Positions 35,410 to 51,380 of a DNA stretch of 64,000 nucleotides are shown here, piece by piece. A model generated the notes under the pieces. The model did no database searches and had not been told where the DNA came from. It worked only from the letters and a program-made list of their open reading frames with translations. The stretch lies in NCBI RefSeq assembly GCF_003119115.1, contig NZ_CP022367.1, forward strand, positions 1,477,001 through 1,541,000, in the 5' to 3' direction. The DNA is from Azospirillum sp. TSH58. Its GTDB lineage: Bacteria > Pseudomonadota > Alphaproteobacteria > Azospirillales > Azospirillaceae. Every line of letters begins with the position of its first letter. Position 1 is the stretch's first letter. Position numbers and translations under genes: made by a program.

Positions 35410-35522
35410 GGCCCGCGCCCCGTGGCGAGGCGCCGGGGCCGGAGGCGCCGCGCAGGGCGGGCTTGGCCTTCGGCCCGCGCGGTCAATATCGCTGTCGTCC
35501 CGTCACCAACCGCCGTGATCCG

Positions 35523-36134
35523 ATGCCGAGGGTTGTCCGCCGCAGGTCGCTGGCCGCCATTCTAACCGCCGTTCTGGCCGCCATCGTAGTCGCCATCGGG
35601 ATCGCCCGCTCCGCGTCGCCGGGTTGGGCGGCGACTCCGGAGACGGTTGATCCCAAGGGGTTGATCCTCCTCATGAGGCACGCGGAGGCGCCCGGAGTCG
35701 GCGATCCGCCGAATTTCCAGCTCCGCGACTGCGCGACCCAGCGCAATCTGGACGCAAACGGCCGCGAACAGGCCCGGCGGATCGGCGATCTGCTGCAACG
35801 TCTCGCCATCCGGCCGGCCGCCGTCCATTCGAGCCAATGGTGCCGCTGCCTGGAGACCGCCCGGCTTCTGGAGGCCGGACCGGTGCGGGAGCTTCCGGTG
35901 CTCAACTCCTTCTTCGAGCGGCGGGAGGAGCAGGAGGCGCAGATCGCATCGCTGCGCCGCTTCCTGGCCGGGCTGCCGGCCGACGGCGCGCCGGTCGTGC
36001 TGGTCACCCACCAGGTGGTCGTGACCGCCTTGACCGGCGTCTTTCCGGCGTCGGGCGAGGCGGTGCTCCTGCGGGCCAACGGAACCGGCGCGCCGGCCAT
36101 CGAGGGGCGCATCAGGGTAGAAGGCTCCAGGTAG
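35523..36134 (+). CDS. Histidine phosphatase family protein
   Basis: A 203-residue phosphoglycerate-mutase-like phosphatase. A signal or anchor segment (SLAAILTAVLAAIVVAIGIA) suggests a periplasmic location. The catalytic phosphohistidine motif is LMRHAEAPG, followed by SSQWCRCLETARLL and the second His in LVTHQVVVTALTG. Such proteins with a periplasmic signal often remove phosphate from sugars or lipids; the substrate is unknown. Confidence 0.88.
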   Translation: MPRVVRRRSLAAILTAVLAAIVVAIGIARSASPGWAATPETVDPKGLILLMRHAEAPGVGDPPNFQLRDCATQRNLDANGREQARRIGDLLQRLAIRPAAVHSSQWCRCLETARLLEAGPVRELPVLNSFFERREEQEAQIASLRRFLAGLPADGAPVVLVTHQVVVTALTGVFPASGEAVLLRANGTGAPAIEGRIRVEGSR

Positions 36135-36264
36135 GGCGCGGGACCGCTTCGGCGGTGGAGGCTCCCGGAATCATCGCGGTCCGGTTCGTGGGGGCGACCG
36201 GACCGTTGCTTCCGCCCTTCCCATCGTCACGGGAATGACGGAAGCAATCCGTGCCGACCGGAAA

Positions 36265-36966
36265 CTACTTCGGCACGTTGGCGGCGGTCTGGCCGAACAG
36301 GATCTTCTTGCCGGCGTCGGTGACCGACGGGCGCTTGGCCAGTTCCGCCCCCTTCTCGTAGGCGCGGACCGTCGCCGGGCGGGCCTGGATCGCTTCGAAC
36401 CAGCGCTTCAGCTCGGGGAAGTCGGCGAGGTTCTGGCGCTGCCGCTCGTGCGGGACGATCCACGGGTAGCAGGCCATGTCGGCGATGGTCAGCTCGTCCC
36501 CCGCGATGAAGGCGCGGCCCGTCAGGCGCTTGTTCAGGACGCCGTAGAGGCGGTTGGTCTCCTTCACATAGCGGTCGATGGCGTAGGGGATCTGTTCGGG
36601 CGCGTACTGCACGAAATGGTGGTTCTGCCCGGCCATCGGGCCGAGGCCCCCCACCTGCCAGAACAGCCACTCCAGGACCGTCTTGCGGCCCCGCACGTCG
36701 GCGGGCAGGAACTTGCCGGTCTTCTCGGCCAGATAGGTCAGGATCGCGCCCGATTCGAAGACGGACACCGGTTCCCCGCCGTCGGCCGGAGCGCGGTCCA
36801 CGATGGCCGGCATGCGGTTGTTCGGGGACATCGCCAGGAAGTCCGGCTTGAACTGGTCCCCGGCCGAGATGTCCACGGGATGGATGGTGTAGTCCAGCCC
36901 GGCTTCCTCCAGGAACAGGGTGATCTTGTGCCCGTTGGGGGTCGGCCAATAATGAAGGTCGATCAT
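36265..36966 (-). CDS. Glutathione S-transferase family, YfcG/YghU type
   Basis: A 233-residue GST with a thioredoxin-like N-domain and helical C-domain. The start MIDLHYWPTPNGHKITLFLE contains the TPNG motif of the nu class (E. coli YfcG and YghU), followed by NNRMPAIVD and SVFESGAILTYLAE for glutathione binding, and WLFWQVGGLGPMAGQNHHF. Nu-class enzymes reduce disulfides and peroxides using glutathione. It is monocistronic. Confidence 0.93.
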   Translation of the reverse strand: MIDLHYWPTPNGHKITLFLEEAGLDYTIHPVDISAGDQFKPDFLAMSPNNRMPAIVDRAPADGGEPVSVFESGAILTYLAEKTGKFLPADVRGRKTVLEWLFWQVGGLGPMAGQNHHFVQYAPEQIPYAIDRYVKETNRLYGVLNKRLTGRAFIAGDELTIADMACYPWIVPHERQRQNLADFPELKRWFEAIQARPATVRAYEKGAELAKRPSVTDAGKKILFGQTAANVPK

Positions 36967-37133
36967 GGCGGTCCTTCCGGTTTGTCTGCGCCCCGAAAAG
37001 TGATGGAGCGAGCGGTTTCAGGCAACCCGCGCCGCGCGCGCATCAGCCCTCCGGAAGGGGCAGGCGCGGGACGCAACGTCGCGGCCCGCGGAATGTTTAG
37101 GACGGTGAACCGACAACCGGAATGAGGACCGCC

Positions 37134-37310
37134 ATGAGCGACGACCGGACTCCCGCCACCCAGTCCCCGCACAAGGACAACCGGATCGACGAGGCCCAGG
37201 AGGGCACCGTCAAGCCCGACCAGGGCGGCGAGGCCGAACTGACCGAGAAGGAGGAGCGCAAGCGCGGCGGCGCCAACAAGACCACGCCGGGCCCGATCTA
37301 CGACGTGTGA
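37134..37310 (+). CDS. Small charged hypothetical protein
   Basis: A 58-residue hydrophilic protein with many Asp, Glu, Lys and Pro residues (AELTEKEERKRGGANK, ends GPIYDV), likely disordered. GAGGA precedes the ATG at 37134; an in-frame ATG at 37122 is an alternative. No domain is recognised. Similar small acidic-basic proteins recur in this window (38379, 49512, 56430). Confidence 0.55.
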   Translation: MSDDRTPATQSPHKDNRIDEAQEGTVKPDQGGEAELTEKEERKRGGANKTTPGPIYDV

Positions 37311-37317
37311 GGCTGGT

Positions 37318-37367
37318 CCGTCACGGCCGGCCCGTCACGTCCGGCCCGTCACGACCGGCCCGTCACG
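37318..37367 (-). repeat. 14-bp tandem repeat, four copies, over a stop codon
   Basis: On the plus strand CCGTCACGNCCGGC repeats at 37318, 37332 and 37346 with the N varying (G, T, A), and a fourth partial copy at 37360. On the coding (minus) strand every unit contains TGA; the one at 37363-37365 is the stop of the overlapping small gene. The 14-base period places TGA in all three frames. Confidence 0.95.
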
Positions 37368-37581
37368 AGACGAGCGCCAGGGTGGGGTCGGGTGGTTGCG
37401 GCATGGCGTCTTCCAGCGTCCGGGCCACCTCGTCCAGCGGGGCGGCGACCACCAGCGGTTCGGAGCGTCCGGCGAAGGTGATCTCGGTCCGCTCCCGTTC
37501 GGTGCCGCGCAGGTACAGAACGCCCGCGGCGTTGATCAGGACCGGCGCCCCGGCGTGGTCGGTGAATTCGATGAACTTCAT
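37363..37581 (-). CDS. Small hypothetical protein, FlbD-like appearance
   Basis: A 72-residue protein, MKFIEFTDHAGAPVLINA followed by VLYLRGTERERTEITFAG and EPLVVAAPLDEVARTLEDA. The strand pattern with an Asn after a short N-terminal strand and a closing helix resembles the small flagellar protein FlbD, but no flagellar genes are near, so this is weak. ATG 37581 follows GGGAGTCC. The gene ends inside a tandem repeat. Confidence 0.6.
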   Translation of the reverse strand: MKFIEFTDHAGAPVLINAAGVLYLRGTERERTEITFAGRSEPLVVAAPLDEVARTLEDAMPQPPDPTLALVS

Positions 37582-37794
37582 GCAGGACTCCCACGGAGGT
37601 TGCATCACGCTTGGACTGTCTCAAACACGCAAAGTGGGCGGCGGGTTCGCTTCTCCCTATGGCACTGCCCGTTCGGTTCCGCGCCGGTTCGCTCATTGCG
37701 CGCAATCAGCCCCTTGATTGATGCGCCGCATCGACAAACATGGGCGCTGCGGACCACGTCGGTCCGCGCCGTCCGCCAACAAGGAACAGATGCC

Positions 37795-38283
37795 GTGAAG
37801 TTGCTCGTCGTCGAAGACGACCCGTTGATCGGGCCCGCCATCAAGGCTGTGATGGAGAATGCCGGATACACGGTCGTCGGCCCCCTGCGCGACGCCGCCA
37901 AGGCGACGCGGCTGGGGGTCCGGGAACAGCCGGATCTTGCCCTGGTGGACGTCTATCTGGCCGGAGGTGAGAACGGGCTGACGCTGGCCCGCAAGCTGTG
38001 GGAGGAGCACAACATCCCCTCCCTGCTGATCACCGGTTTCGACCACCGCGGCGAGGAGGCGCGCGATTTCGCGGTCGGCCTGCTGCGCAAGCCGGTGATG
38101 CCCGACGCGCTGGTCGATGCGGTCGGAGCGGTCGGGGAAATCCTGGCGGGCCTGCGCCCGTCCTCCATCCCCCCGGCGCTGGAATTGTTCGGGCGGCCCG
38201 AGCGCGTGTCCGCCGCCGCGCCGCAGCCGGCGCCCCAATCGGCGCCGCAACCCGCACAACAGCCCATGCGGCGGCAGGGCTGA
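37795..38283 (+). CDS. Receiver-domain response regulator
   Basis: A 162-residue protein with a single CheY-like receiver: acidic pair EDD at residues 8-10, phosphoacceptor Asp near 53 in LALVDVYL, ITG and the conserved Lys in LLRKPV. After about residue 120 only a Pro/Ala/Gln-rich tail remains (APQPAPQSAPQPAQQP), no DNA-binding or enzymatic domain. It begins with GTG at 37795 after AAGGAAC. It probably works as a phosphorelay or protein-protein switch. No kinase is adjacent. Confidence 0.88.
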   Translation: MKLLVVEDDPLIGPAIKAVMENAGYTVVGPLRDAAKATRLGVREQPDLALVDVYLAGGENGLTLARKLWEEHNIPSLLITGFDHRGEEARDFAVGLLRKPVMPDALVDAVGAVGEILAGLRPSSIPPALELFGRPERVSAAAPQPAPQSAPQPAQQPMRRQG

Positions 38284-38343
38284 AGCCTGAGGCCCCGCCC
38301 TGCCGTTTTCCGATGCTTTAAAAAGTACCTTTGGACAATGACC

Positions 38344-38388
38344 GTTGGTCGGCGGTCTGTTGATTGGCGGTCTGTTGGTCAGCGGTCC
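38344..38388 (-). repeat. 15-bp imperfect tandem repeat, three copies, over a stop codon
   Basis: Plus-strand units GTTGGTCGGCGGTCT (38344), GTTGATTGGCGGTCT (38359) and GTTGGTCAGCGGTCC (38374). The last contains the stop codon (TGA on the minus strand, 38379-38381) of the small gene; the others lie downstream of it and have lost the TGA by one or two changes. Confidence 0.9.
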
Positions 38389-38537
38389 GGAGACTCGTCC
38401 GGGCCGCCCGGTGCGGGAGCTTCCGCCGGCTGGGCGGAATTCTGCGCGGGGGCCGCGGCGGACGGACCGTCCTGCGGCTTGGTGTTCTCGGAGCCGTTGC
38501 TGGGGTCCAACTCGACCCACTGGCGATGGTCGCTCAT
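38379..38537 (-). CDS. Small hydrophilic hypothetical protein
   Basis: A 52-residue protein, MSDHRQWVELDPSNGSEN followed by a Pro/Ala-rich tail (AAAPAQNSAQPAEAPAPGG), probably disordered. GGGAGA lies upstream of the ATG. No known domain. It ends in a tandem repeat. Coding status rests on the ribosome site and codon-compatible composition only. Confidence 0.5.
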   Translation of the reverse strand: MSDHRQWVELDPSNGSENTKPQDGPSAAAPAQNSAQPAEAPAPGGPDESPDR

Positions 38538-38714
38538 GCTTTGTCTCCCGTCCGTTGGTGGTCGCGTCCCGTGGTGCAGGAATGATCCGATGAGGCGCCT
38601 CTCATTGCTCGGTTCGGGCACCTGTCCATCGGAATAACGCGTGGCGGAGGGATTCGATCAATCCCGACCGAAGAAATCGGGTATTTTGTGAGGCGGCCCC
38701 TTCGATACCCTCCT

Positions 38715-39194
38715 TCAGAAGCCTCCCCGCGCCAGGGCCGGCTCGCCCCGCCGCAACAGCCGCCGGGCCAGCGACAGCGGAGCGCGCAGCATCCGCCCCA
38801 CAGCGGCGCGGGGACCGAGCGGCTTCTCGATCGCGTAGTATTTGCGGATCGTCTCCCGCACCTCCCAGACGCCCGTGAAGCCCCTGGGAATGACGAAGGC
38901 GTCGCCCTCCCCATGCTCCTGCGGCGCGCCGTCCCGGGGGGTGATGACCACCCGCCCGGCCAGCAGGACGCAGAACTCCTCATAGGGCCAGTCGGCCATG
39001 GCGATGGTGCCCGGCGTGCATTGCCAGACCCCGCAGGCGAACCGCCCCCCGCCGCCGTCGTAGAGGTTCAGGAAGCTCTCCCGAGGGGCGCCGGACAGCA
39101 CGGTCCCGAAGACGGCGGGCTTGCCGGGATCGCCCGCGATCAGCCGCTGGTCGATGGGCACGAGCGCGCGGCGCGGCGGCGGGTTGCGGTCCAT
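38715..39194 (-). CDS. Cupin-domain protein (DUF861/cupin_3)
   Basis: A 159-residue protein of the cupin_3 family. Key segments: WQCTPGTIAMADWPYEEFCVLLAG, then VVITPRDG and HGEGDAFVIPRGFTGVWEVRE, ending IRKYYAIEK. Relatives include EutQ-like and ureidoglycolate-related small cupins; the activity here is unknown. The ATG at 39194 lies five bases after the treY stop, so it is very likely co-transcribed with the trehalose genes. A much longer frame reading across treY is not real. Confidence 0.85.
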   Translation of the reverse strand: MDRNPPPRRALVPIDQRLIAGDPGKPAVFGTVLSGAPRESFLNLYDGGGGRFACGVWQCTPGTIAMADWPYEEFCVLLAGRVVITPRDGAPQEHGEGDAFVIPRGFTGVWEVRETIRKYYAIEKPLGPRAAVGRMLRAPLSLARRLLRRGEPALARGGF

Positions 39195-39199
39195 GGAAC

Positions 39200-41968
<2,769 letters not shown>

Positions 41969-42082
41969 GGGTTGGTCTCCTGAAGGGTGGTCCCTATGAA
42001 GGGCGTTCCCTCTCCCCTCCGGGGAGAGGGGAGGGTGAGGGGGGTGAGTGTGTGCCGGACGTTCGGGAGTTGCGGGACCCCC

Positions 42083-47722
<5,640 letters not shown>

Positions 47723-47802
47723 GACACGTCTCCCCTGTTGGGCGGCACGGCTCGCACAACAACCGGGGCGGTTCGGTGTTCCTCCCGCCTAACCGTAGGT
47801 GG

Positions 47803-48117
47803 CTAGCCGTCGGACATGCGCGGATGGTGGGGCAGGCGGCCCAGCCGACCGATCCGTTCGGCCAGTTGCAACGCTTCGACCACGTCGTCGAGCCGCCCGC
47901 ACTGCATCAGCGTGTGGGCGTGGGTGTTGAGCGCGGCGACCACCGCGCGTTCGTCGGACACGCCATCGGCCGGGCGCCCGTCGCGGTCGAGGATGACCGC
48001 GCCGAGCGCGGCCAGCGCCTCCGCCGACAGGTTCACGGCGTCGAGCATCGCCGCGTCGTCCTTCTCCGCGGCGTTCAGCACGGGTTCCAGCACCTCGGCC
48101 AGCAACCGGGGATTCAT
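47803..48117 (-). CDS. Hypothetical protein, helical
   Basis: A 104-residue protein without signal peptide (MNPRLLAEVLEPVLNAAEKDD, then LNTHAHTLMQCGRLDDVVEALQLAERIG). The second half looks like a short helical-repeat (TPR-like) segment. AGGAG is placed well before ATG 48117. Function unknown. A longer upstream frame is excluded by the ribosome site. Confidence 0.65.
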   Translation of the reverse strand: MNPRLLAEVLEPVLNAAEKDDAAMLDAVNLSAEALAALGAVILDRDGRPADGVSDERAVVAALNTHAHTLMQCGRLDDVVEALQLAERIGRLGRLPHHPRMSDG

Positions 48118-48470
48118 GAAGGCACGCTCCTGACGGCATCTGTGCTTTGAAACACAAAACATGGCCCGTTGTGCCGCCGCCGCAAGCCGATGCCCCGTCA
48201 ACTGAACGGGAGGTAGAGGCGCTTTGCGCTTCCCAAATCCCCCCTCCCGGAGGGGAAAGGGACTCCGAATCCTGTCTGACGGCTGGGAAGGCGCGGGCAG
48301 GCCTGCACCGGCGCACAGCTGTTGGCCGTGTCCCCGGCCGCATCTCCCATTTTGTATGAATTCCGGCGGCGTATTGGATGCATTCAAATTGACATTGTCA
48401 GCCTTGATGGTGCATACGATCACGCATTGCATGCAGGCATTGCTTGCCATTGCCCTCGAAGGAACACGCG
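48118..48470. other. Intergenic region with candidate promoter and repeat fragment
   Basis: A 353-base gap between divergent genes. It holds a partial copy of the GC-rich repeat seen at 42.0 kb (CCCCCCTCCCGGAGGGGAAAGGG, about 48239-48261), and an AT-richer part with a perfect -35 hexamer TTGACA at 48389-48394 followed 18 bases later by CATACG, a weak -10, pointing to the DUF983 gene. GCATTGC occurs twice near 48424-48442. No gene is supported. Confidence 0.4.
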
Positions 48471-48905
48471 ATGTCATCCGAACAGGAGTGGCCGCCTCTT
48501 CCCCCGTTCAGCACCGGCGTGCGTGGTCGCTGCCCACGCTGCGGCCGGGGGCATCTGTTCAACGGCTTCCTGGCGCTGCGCTCCCACTGCGAGGTCTGTG
48601 GTCTGGACCACTCCTACGCCGATCCGGCCGACGGCCCCGCCTTCTTCGTCATCTGCTTCGCCTCCATTCCCACGGTCATCCTGGCGCTCTGGATCGAGGT
48701 AAGGTTCGAGGCCCCTTACTGGGTGCACCTCGTCACGACCCTGCCGTTCCTGTTGCTGACCTGTGTGCCGCCCTTGCGGCCGTTGAAGGGTTGGCTGGTG
48801 GCCAGCCAGTACGTCTACAAGGCCGAGGAAGCCCGTTTCGTTGCCGCCCCGCCCACCCACCCGTCTGCGGCCCCGCCCGCAGACAAAATCTCGCGCTCGA
48901 CCTGA
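48471..48905 (+). CDS. DUF983-family membrane protein
   Basis: A 144-residue protein with a zinc-ribbon-like N-terminus (GRCPRCGRGHLFNGFL, then CEVCGLDHSYADPADGPAFF) and two membrane helices (FVICFASIPTVILALWIEV; HLVTTLPFLLLTCVPPL). This is the DUF983 pattern of alphaproteobacteria; function is not known. GAAGGAAC precedes ATG 48471. Confidence 0.88.
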   Translation: MSSEQEWPPLPPFSTGVRGRCPRCGRGHLFNGFLALRSHCEVCGLDHSYADPADGPAFFVICFASIPTVILALWIEVRFEAPYWVHLVTTLPFLLLTCVPPLRPLKGWLVASQYVYKAEEARFVAAPPTHPSAAPPADKISRST

Positions 48906-48922
48906 CTGTCGTCAGGTTTCCT
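48901..48922 (+). terminator. Hairpin at end of DUF983 gene
   Basis: CCTGAC (48901-48906) and GTCAGG (48911-48916) with loop TGTC, followed by TTTCCTT. The stop codon is inside the left arm. Short stem, so moderate confidence. Confidence 0.55.
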
Positions 48923-48959
48923 TGACGATAGACGGTGTCATAGCCTGGAGATGTTCAAG

Positions 48960-49100
48960 ATGTACGACTGGTTCCCTCTGGTCTTCTTCCCATTCAAGAT
49001 CATCGTTTTGGGAACGGGAATGTTCTTCGCCATCAAGTGGCATCACGACAAGGCCAAGCAGGAAAAGGCGAAGAAGGCCAACGACACCAGCGCGCCGTAA
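48960..49100 (+). CDS. Small single-span membrane protein
   Basis: A 46-residue reading frame starting MYDWFPLVFFPFKIIVLGTG, one membrane helix (about 5-27), then a lysine-rich tail (IKWHHDKAKQEKAKKAND). GGAG lies nine bases before ATG 48960; ATG 48951 is also in frame but too close to that site. The strongly hydrophobic-then-basic layout is typical of genuine small membrane proteins. It is 54 bases after the DUF983 gene. No homologue recognised. Confidence 0.6.
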   Translation: MYDWFPLVFFPFKIIVLGTGMFFAIKWHHDKAKQEKAKKANDTSAP

Positions 49101-49146
49101 GCGCCCGCCGAACACAGCGGCCGCCATCGCAGGCATCGGACAGGGA

Positions 49147-49398
49147 CTACGCCTCCAGGATGGATTCGACCTCGGACAGGTCGCTCAGGCGGCGGGCCAG
49201 CTTGTCCGTGCACTGGATTTCCAGGATGCCGAAGCCGGCGTTGGGCGCGATCGCGTGAAGGTCGCCGGCCATGCCGTTCTGGCTGGCGAAGCGCTTGAGA
49301 CGCTCCACCATGGCGTCGCGCTCGGACCGGCCCGGACGCAGGCCGGGCAGAGGGCGGGTGAACAGGACCTTGTAGCGTTTGAACATGGCGTGAGCCAT
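49147..49398 (-). CDS. Small hypothetical protein, inhibitor-I9-like
   Basis: An 83-residue protein, MAHAMFKRYKVLFTRPLPGL then FASQNGMAGDLHAIAPNAGFGILEIQ and LARRLSDLSEVESILEA. The alternation of a strand, a helix, a strand with a small turn, and a closing SEVESI strand resembles the subtilisin propeptide/inhibitor I9 fold, but no protease is nearby, so the assignment is tentative. GGGAG precedes ATG 49398. Confidence 0.6.
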   Translation of the reverse strand: MAHAMFKRYKVLFTRPLPGLRPGRSERDAMVERLKRFASQNGMAGDLHAIAPNAGFGILEIQCTDKLARRLSDLSEVESILEA

Positions 49399-49480
49399 GG
49401 GATGGGCTCCCGGCCTGGGTGGGGATGGACGCGCCAGGGGGTTTGGCACGTCCACCCCCGCCGGTGCAAGCCCTTCGGGC

Positions 49481-49519
49481 CGGCGTCAGTCCCCAGCGTC
49501 AGTCGCCAGCGTCAGTCCT
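49481..49519 (-). repeat. 13-bp tandem repeat, three copies, over a stop codon
   Basis: Plus-strand units CGGCGTCAGTCCC (49481), CAGCGTCAGTCGC (49494) and CAGCGTCAGTCCT (49507). On the minus strand each holds TGA; the one at 49512-49514 is the stop of the small gene, and the next two (49499, 49486) fall in the other two frames because the period is 13. Confidence 0.95.
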
Positions 49520-49667
49520 TGGTCGGCTCCACATTCTCGGCGCCCTTGCGGGTGCCGCCGAAGCGGTCGGCGCCCTTGGCGTCGGGGGCGTCCGGCTTCT
49601 TGTGGTTGCCGGTGTTCTGCTGGTCGTCGGTGTGCTTGACGGTCTCTTCGGTGTGGGGCTGCTTCAT
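49512..49667 (-). CDS. Small hydrophilic hypothetical protein
   Basis: A 51-residue protein, MKQPHTEETVKHTDDQQNTG then KKPDAPDAKGADRFGGTRKG, rich in Lys, Asp, Gln and Thr, likely disordered. AGAGG lies eight bases before the ATG. No domain recognised; it resembles the other short charged proteins in the window. It ends in a tandem repeat. Confidence 0.55.
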   Translation of the reverse strand: MKQPHTEETVKHTDDQQNTGNHKKPDAPDAKGADRFGGTRKGAENVEPTKD

Positions 49668-49732
49668 GGCGGGGCCTCTTGCTCCGTTCGGAAAGGTCAC
49701 CCCATCAACCGGCCGGGCTCGCGCCCGTTCCA

Positions 49733-50911
49733 TCAGATCACATTCGTCTCCAACAGGGGACGGTTCTCCACCAGACGGTCGTAGGCGAAGGCCGACAGGT
49801 TCAGGCTGCGGTAGGCGCCGGTCGCGATCAGCTCCGCCAGCCCGCGCCCGGCGCCCGGCGCCTGTTGCAGGCCATGGCCGCTGAAGCCGTTGCAGAACAG
49901 GAAGTTGCGAAGCTCCGGATGCGGCCCGATGACGGCGTTCTGGTCGATCTCGTTGTATTCGTAGAAGCCGGCCCAGGCGTTGGTGACCTTGATCGCCTCG
50001 AAGGCGGGAACGCGCTCGGCCAGCGCCGGCCACATCATCTCATCGAACAGGTCGTGCTCCACCGTCAGGTCGTCGGTGTCCGGGTCGCGGTCGGCGGGCG
50101 GCGGGGCGCCGCAGATGAACTGGTTGCCCTCCGGCCGGAACCACACGCCGGAGGGGTCGATGACCAGCGGGCAGCCGGGCAGCTCGTCGCGGCAGTCGAA
50201 CACGAAGACGCAGCGCTTGCGCGCCGACACCGGCAGGTCGACCCCGGCCATGGTGGCGACGCGGCGGGCCTGCGGCCCGGCGGCGTTGACCGCCACCCCG
50301 CAGGACAGCCGCTGCCCGTCGGCCAGACGCACCGCGGTGACCTTGCCGTCGGCGGTGTCGACCCCCGCGACCTCTCCCGCGACCATGGCGACGCCCAGCG
50401 CCTTGGCCTTGCGGCGGAAGGCCTGCATCAGGCTGTAGCCGTCGAACCAGCCCTCCCCGGACAGGCCGAGCGAGCCCAGCGCGATCCCCTCCACCGACAG
50501 CCAGGGGAAGCGGGCGGCCAGTTCCTCCGGCGACAGCAGGGCGACGTCGGCGCCGCAGGAAAGCTGGATGGCGTTGTTCCGGCGCAGGATGTCCGCCCCC
50601 GCCCCGGTCGCCAGATAGAGATAGCCCGGCTCGCGCAGGCCCAGGTCCACCGGATCGCCGTCCACCGACAAATGGTCCGTCGCGTTGCGGATGAAGGACA
50701 GGCCGAACTGCGACAGGGCGATGTTCGCCGGTGTCGAGAACTGCTGGCGGATCGAACTGGCCGACAGGGCGGAGGAGGCGCGCTGGTAGGTCGGGTCCCG
50801 CTCCACCACCGCGACGCTGCCGCCGAAGCCGGGGTCGCTCGCCAGGAAATAGGCGACCGCGCAGCCCATCACACCACCGCCGACGATCACGACGTCGTAC
50901 CGATCCGCCAT
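49733..50911 (-). CDS. FAD-dependent oxidoreductase, DAO/FOXRED1-like
   Basis: A 392-residue flavoenzyme of the D-amino-acid-oxidase fold. FAD-binding Rossmann motif YDVVIVGGGVMGCAVAYFLA at the N-terminus, then SALSASSIRQQFSTPANIAL typical of the FOXRED1/sarcosine-oxidase-like group, VNAAGPQARRVATMAGVDLP, and the C-terminal GFSGHGLQQAPGAGRGLAEL. Relatives oxidise secondary amines such as sarcosine or act in respiratory-complex assembly; the substrate here is unknown. Confidence 0.9.
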   Translation of the reverse strand: MADRYDVVIVGGGVMGCAVAYFLASDPGFGGSVAVVERDPTYQRASSALSASSIRQQFSTPANIALSQFGLSFIRNATDHLSVDGDPVDLGLREPGYLYLATGAGADILRRNNAIQLSCGADVALLSPEELAARFPWLSVEGIALGSLGLSGEGWFDGYSLMQAFRRKAKALGVAMVAGEVAGVDTADGKVTAVRLADGQRLSCGVAVNAAGPQARRVATMAGVDLPVSARKRCVFVFDCRDELPGCPLVIDPSGVWFRPEGNQFICGAPPPADRDPDTDDLTVEHDLFDEMMWPALAERVPAFEAIKVTNAWAGFYEYNEIDQNAVIGPHPELRNFLFCNGFSGHGLQQAPGAGRGLAELIATGAYRSLNLSAFAYDRLVENRPLLETNVI

Positions 50912-50998
50912 CGAACGCTCCCGAATTAACCTTGTTTATCGTTCCCGTGATCGGGCCAGAAGGCGGGGCCGCCGTCAAGAGGGCTCGGGAGGCCCGGC

Positions 50999-51040
50999 GC
51001 TCACAGCCGGACGCTCACAGCCTGACGCTCACAGCCCGGC
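50999..51040 (-). repeat. 14-bp tandem repeat, three copies, over a stop codon
   Basis: Plus-strand units GCTCACAGCCGGAC (50999), GCTCACAGCCTGAC (51013) and GCTCACAGCCCGGC (51027). On the minus strand each contains GCTGTGAGC; the TGA at 51029-51031 is the stop of the HNH gene, and the other two fall in the remaining two frames. Confidence 0.96.
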
Positions 51041-51361
51041 GATGGCGCGGGCGACGGTCATCCATTCGTCGCCCGGCTCGGCGTCGCGCAGGGCCAGCAA
51101 CGGCGGCCAGACTCCCAATTGGCTGCGCCGGCGCTGGGTGACGAAGCGGTCGATCTCCTCCGCCGTCGGCAGGCGGTCGGCCTTGCGCTGGTTGCAGCGG
51201 CGGTGCGCCAGAACGACGTTCGGCGCGGCGTCGAGTCCACCATAGGCCAGCGGAATCAGATGGTCGAAGGTCGCCTTGGCCCCCACCGGCTCCCCGCAAT
51301 GGAAGCAGCGCCCACCCTGCAGCACGTCCATGAGGCGGTACTCGTCGGGGCTGACGGGCAT
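51029..51361 (-). CDS. HNH endonuclease
   Basis: A 110-residue HNH nuclease of the short McrA-like type: CFHCGEPVGAKATFDHLIPLA with the first conserved His, then NVVLAHRRCNQRKADR with Asn, His and a second zinc CxxC-type Cys. The zinc pair (CFHC and C) and the DH-N-H residues are present. Small stand-alone versions are common and their targets unknown. It lies 20 bases after the EnvZ-type kinase gene on the same strand. Confidence 0.9.
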   Translation of the reverse strand: MPVSPDEYRLMDVLQGGRCFHCGEPVGAKATFDHLIPLAYGGLDAAPNVVLAHRRCNQRKADRLPTAEEIDRFVTQRRRSQLGVWPPLLALRDAEPGDEWMTVARAIAGL

Positions 51362-51380
51362 GGCGGGGACTCCAGGAGGT

